A DNA stretch of 31,969 nt from a virus. Each line of letters opens with the position of its first letter. Position 1 is the first letter of the stretch. The stretch is from the IMG/VR virus record IMGVR_UViG_3300008113_000478, positions 1 through 31,969 of that record, one strand, 5' to 3'. The notes below the pieces were generated by a model. It worked only from the letters and a program-made list of their open reading frames with translations, was not told where the DNA came from and did no database searches. Shown piece after piece: positions 29,396-31,969 of this stretch. The translations under genes and the position numbers were made by a program.

Positions 29396-29584
29396 ATGAA
29401 CGACATCGAATTAACAGATCGCGAAGAAGCCATTGCCCGTAAAGCGGCAAAGATGGCCATTGAAGAAATGTCTGGCGAGTTCTACAAAATGGTTGGTAAG
29501 ACTGTTGTAGAAAAAGCTTTGATTTGGATCGGCCTGTTGGTTGTTGGGTTTATATTCGGCAAAGGCTGGATCATTAAGGTTTGA
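29396..29584 (+). CDS. Small membrane-anchored protein (62 aa)
   Basis: The first 40 residues are charged and helical (DREEAIARKAAKMAIEEMSG), followed by one membrane helix ALIWIGLLVVGFIFGKGWI (41-59). A pinholin or membrane-anchoring protein is possible. It lies between small basic genes and has no other marks. Confidence 0.65.
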   Translation: MNDIELTDREEAIARKAAKMAIEEMSGEFYKMVGKTVVEKALIWIGLLVVGFIFGKGWIIKV

Positions 29585-29585
29585 C

Positions 29586-30002
29586 ATGCCTAGCACTAGC
29601 AAAAAGCAACACAATTTCATGGCGGCGATTGCGAACAATCCTGCGTTTGCCAAGAAGGTTGGGATACCGCAAAGCGTTGGAAAAGAATTTACCGACGCTG
29701 ACAAGGGTAAGAAGTTTCGCTCCGGCGGCGTAAGCCGTGCGGATATTCAGAAGGTGAACAAGCCTAAAACCGAACACGGAAAAACGGCTTTTTTTAAAGA
29801 AGGTGGATCTATCATGGCTACAAAGAACAACGGTATTACCAAAGCAAAAATGGGCGCAGTGCGCACAGCGGCTCCTAGCCGTGATGGTTTGGCCACTAAA
29901 GGCAAGACCAAAGGCACTATGGTGTCCATGAAGGGCAGCACCCCTCTGGGCATGAAAGCTGGCGGCATGAAGAAAATGAACTACGGCGGCAAAGCCTGCT
30001 AA
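29586..30002 (+). CDS. Basic DUF3008-like phage protein (138 aa)
   Basis: Starts at ATG 29586 (MPSTSKKQHNFMAAIANNPA), one base after the previous stop. The first 45 residues match the MPSTSKKQ...IPQSVGKEFxxADKGKKF pattern of the DUF3008-like small phage proteins. The C-terminal half is rich in Lys, Met and Gly (MKAGGMKKMNYGGKAC). An internal ATG at 29815 with AAGGTGGATCTATC upstream could give a second, short basic product. Confidence 0.7.
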   Translation: MPSTSKKQHNFMAAIANNPAFAKKVGIPQSVGKEFTDADKGKKFRSGGVSRADIQKVNKPKTEHGKTAFFKEGGSIMATKNNGITKAKMGAVRTAAPSRDGLATKGKTKGTMVSMKGSTPLGMKAGGMKKMNYGGKAC

Positions 30003-30006
30003 AACC

Positions 30007-30282
30007 ATGATGGCGAGTCGCGGGATGGGGGATATTTCCCCCTCTAAAATGCCCACGGGCAAGCGTAAGGCTCGCCGTGATGACACCGACTTCACCCAAT
30101 ACAAAGAGGGTGGGAAAGTGAATGCGGCGGGCAATTACACTAAGCCAAGTCTTCGCAAGAAGATTGTGTCCCAAGTAAAAGCCGCAGCAACGCAGGGTAC
30201 TGGTGCAGGTCAGTGGTCGGCGCGTAAAGCTCAGCTAGTTGCCAAGAAGTACAAGGCGGCTGGCGGGGGTTACCGAGATTGA
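30007..30282 (+). CDS. Small basic phage protein (91 aa)
   Basis: Basic, with the ending GQWSARKAQLVAKKYKAAGG, a pattern I know from cyanophage genomes. No ribosome binding site is obvious; translation is likely coupled to the previous gene. Overlaps the next gene by 4 bp. Possible DNA-binding virion component. Confidence 0.7.
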   Translation: MMASRGMGDISPSKMPTGKRKARRDDTDFTQYKEGGKVNAAGNYTKPSLRKKIVSQVKAAATQGTGAGQWSARKAQLVAKKYKAAGGGYRD

Positions 30283-30512
30283 AAGCGCCTCAGAAATCAT
30301 TGAAGGACTGGGGCGACCAGAAATGGAGAACCAAAAGTGGTAAAAAATCTTCTGACACGGGTGAAAGATACCTTCCAAGCGCTGCGATTAAAAGTCTCAG
30401 CCCTGCTGAGTACGCTGCGACGACCAAAGCAAAGCGGGCAGGAAAAGCCGCCGGAAAACAATTCGTAAAGCAACCCAAAACGATTGCAAAGAAAACGGCA
30501 GGATTTAGATGA
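30279..30512 (+). CDS. Small basic DUF5872-like phage protein (77 aa)
   Basis: KAPQKSLKDWGDQKWRTKSG and GERYLPSAAIKSLSPAEYAA, then TTKAKRAGKAAGKQFVKQPK, match the DUF5872-type proteins of cyanophages as I remember them. Highly basic. It overlaps genes on both sides by 4 bp. Function unknown. Confidence 0.72.
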   Translation: MKAPQKSLKDWGDQKWRTKSGKKSSDTGERYLPSAAIKSLSPAEYAATTKAKRAGKAAGKQFVKQPKTIAKKTAGFR

Positions 30513-31456
30513 CTACTTCAGGACTCACCTCGTTTAACCTCGACCTCAATGATATGGTCGAGGAGGCTTTTGAACGGGCGGGTTCTGAGCTTCGCACGGG
30601 TTACGACCTGCGCACAGCGCGTCGTTCACTCAACCTGCTCTTTGCAGACTGGGCGAATCGTGGCGTGAACATGTGGACGTTCGAGCAGAACACCATCACG
30701 TTGGTAACAGGCCAGCCCACGTATGCTTTGCCAGACGATACGGTTGACCTGCTTGACCATGTGATCCGAACCAATGCCAACGTAGCCTCAAATCAGGCCG
30801 ACCTGACGATTACGCGGATCAGCATGCCCACGTATGCCACCATCCCAAATAAATTGACCACAGGCCGTCCTATCCAAGTTTGGGTACAGCGTTTGACCGG
30901 TAACTCCAACGCTTTGACAGGCACGGTGCAAGCCACCATCAGTGCGACAGCCACAACAATCCCTGTGACTTCGCTTGTCGGCATACCGACTGCGGGCTTT
31001 ATCACGATTGGTGGCGAGTTGATTGGTTTTAACGAGACTTCTCCTGCGGATGGTGCTACACCAGCATACCTGTACAACTGCACTCGTGGGCAGGACGGCA
31101 CAACAGCGGCTACCCACAACACTGGCGCAGCCATGAGTTTGGTTCAGAAGAATAGCATCACTGTGTGGCCAACCCCCAACCCCGGCACGACATATCAGTT
31201 TGTGTACTGGCGCATGCGCCGTATTCAAGACTCTGGTGGCGGCACTAAGACCATGGATGTCCCATTCCGTTTTGTGCCTTGCTTGGCCGCTGGCTTGGCT
31301 TACTACATTGCGCTTAAAGTCCCAGAGGGACTCCAGCGTTTGGACGTTTTGAAACAACAGTACGACGAGGCTTGGGATCGCGCCGCAGGCGAAGATCAGG
31401 AAAAAGCAGCAGTGCGCTTTGTTCCCCGTCAGACGTTCATTGGAAGCGGTACGTAA
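30509..31456 (+). CDS. Head-tail connector, gp4-like (tail accessory factor) protein (315 aa)
   Basis: The N-terminal 60 residues have the helical start of podophage connectors: LNDMVEEAFERAGSELRTGY and RTARRSLNLLFADWANRGVN. A beta insert (about 130-215, ATISATATTIPVTSLVGIPT to CTRGQDGTTAATHNTGAAMS) follows, then a C-terminal helical part resuming the connector fold (LAAGLAYYIALKVPEGLQRL). P22 gp4-type proteins plug the portal and join it to the tail. The inserted domain is unusual and may decorate the neck. Confidence 0.7.
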   Translation: MTTSGLTSFNLDLNDMVEEAFERAGSELRTGYDLRTARRSLNLLFADWANRGVNMWTFEQNTITLVTGQPTYALPDDTVDLLDHVIRTNANVASNQADLTITRISMPTYATIPNKLTTGRPIQVWVQRLTGNSNALTGTVQATISATATTIPVTSLVGIPTAGFITIGGELIGFNETSPADGATPAYLYNCTRGQDGTTAATHNTGAAMSLVQKNSITVWPTPNPGTTYQFVYWRMRRIQDSGGGTKTMDVPFRFVPCLAAGLAYYIALKVPEGLQRLDVLKQQYDEAWDRAAGEDQEKAAVRFVPRQTFIGSGT

Positions 31457-31888
31457 ATGGGCAATCGGTTTGCGTCCGGCAAGAACTCCATTGCGACGTG
31501 TGATCGTTGTGGGTTTCAGTTCAAGCTGACTGAGTTACGCAAAGAAATTATTAAGACCAAGAATTACAATCTCTTGGTTTGCAAGATTTGTTGGGATCCT
31601 GACCAGCCGCAGTTGCAGTTGGGCATGTACCCCGTAAGTGATCCACAGGGCATACGCGATCCCCGCCCTGACACAAGTTATGTCCAGTCTGGTAATACAG
31701 GCTTGCAGATTGAGTTGACCAACAGCACTAATGTTAATGCTGCTGGTTTACCGTCTGGGGGATCACGAGACATTCAATGGGGTTGGAACCCTGTGGGTGG
31801 GGCTAGGTTTTTTGATACGGCACTGACACCAAACTACTTGTTGTTAGGCGTACAAATTGGTACAGTAACGATACAGATAGGAGCCTGA
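31457..31888 (+). CDS. Zinc-ribbon phage protein (143 aa)
   Basis: CDRCG (15-19) and CKIC (about 42-45) form a zinc ribbon, with CDRCGFQFKLTELRKEIIKT between. The remainder is a beta-rich domain (IQWGWNPVGGARFFDTALTP) ending in YLLLGVQIGTVTIQIGA. It probably belongs to the neck or tail. It starts immediately after the connector gene. Confidence 0.7.
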   Translation: MGNRFASGKNSIATCDRCGFQFKLTELRKEIIKTKNYNLLVCKICWDPDQPQLQLGMYPVSDPQGIRDPRPDTSYVQSGNTGLQIELTNSTNVNAAGLPSGGSRDIQWGWNPVGGARFFDTALTPNYLLLGVQIGTVTIQIGA

Positions 31889-31889
31889 A

Positions 31890-31969
31890 ATGGACAAGAA
31901 AGATTTAGCGCAAGACAAAAAGATGATTAAGTCTGCTGTTGGCAAGCATGAAAAAAACATGCACCCCGG
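31890..31969 (+). CDS. Small basic phage protein, N-terminal part (cut by window edge)
   Basis: Starts at ATG 31890, one base after the previous stop, with AGGAGCCTGAA upstream. Twenty-six codons are visible: MDKKDLAQDKKMIKSAVGKH and EKNMHP. A match to short cyanophage-type proteins. The frame continues past the window. Confidence 0.7.
   Translation, partial: MDKKDLAQDKKMIKSAVGKHEKNMHP

Noticed and set aside
1-31969. CRISPR array, tRNA gene, integrase or lysis gene
   Set aside because: No regular spaced repeat with unique spacers, no cloverleaf, no tyrosine or serine recombinase motif, and no lysozyme, amidase or endolysin motif could be seen.

Overview
The window is a segment of a tailed double-stranded DNA phage (class Caudoviricetes). 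It has two divergent blocks. Everything I can support from 1 to about 18.86 kb is on the minus strand and covers replication, nucleases and many small accessory genes. From about 19.24 kb to the end everything is on the plus strand and covers packaging, head and connector genes. Both ends cut a gene. I see no integrase, lysis module, tRNA, CRISPR array or ribosomal RNA. Genes are tightly packed, with 4-8 nt overlaps and AAGGAG-type ribosome binding sites. A freshwater proteobacterial host would fit the style, but that is a guess; nothing here fixes the host.

Minus-strand block, read right to left. A gene of unknown function (18.45-18.86 kb) ends in a clear terminator. Next come a small two-helix membrane protein, a 70-aa protein and an AT-rich, structured noncoding region (17.6-17.95 kb) that could be an origin or control region. 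A TGn-TATAAT promoter at 17.59 kb starts the run of accessory genes: a 577-aa acidic, cysteine-rich protein, an M28/M20-like zinc peptidase, and a chain of 30-125 aa proteins, several of them below the usual gene-finding size. A winged-helix protein and a conserved phage protein lead to a striking 750-bp noncoding array of about 150 degenerate 5-bp units (GGCNN on the transcribed strand). After it come many small genes, a VRR-NUC nuclease, a family A DNA polymerase with 3'-5' exonuclease, an HExxH protein, a RecB/Cas4-like nuclease, an HNH protein, an SNF2-type helicase, a Gp157-like coiled-coil protein, a probable single-strand binding protein, a helix-turn-helix regulator and a truncated archaeo-eukaryotic primase (AEP) domain. 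Together these make a fairly self-sufficient replication and recombination set.

Plus-strand block. A terminase small subunit is followed by a terminase large subunit broken into ATPase and nuclease halves at a TGATG junction, with a linker apparently missing. Then come a very large portal (834 aa), a small protein, a GroES-like protein, scaffold, two head-associated proteins, the major capsid protein, a terminator, a glycine/threonine-rich surface-type protein, a second terminator, two tandem paralogous structural proteins, a run of small basic proteins, a gp4-like head-tail connector and a zinc-ribbon protein.

The features most worth a second look are the pentanucleotide array, a family of seven GGGGACA-NN-TGTCCCC palindromes confined to 11.6-18.9 kb, three 11-bp iterons, the split terminase, and an in-frame stop ahead of the terminase small subunit.
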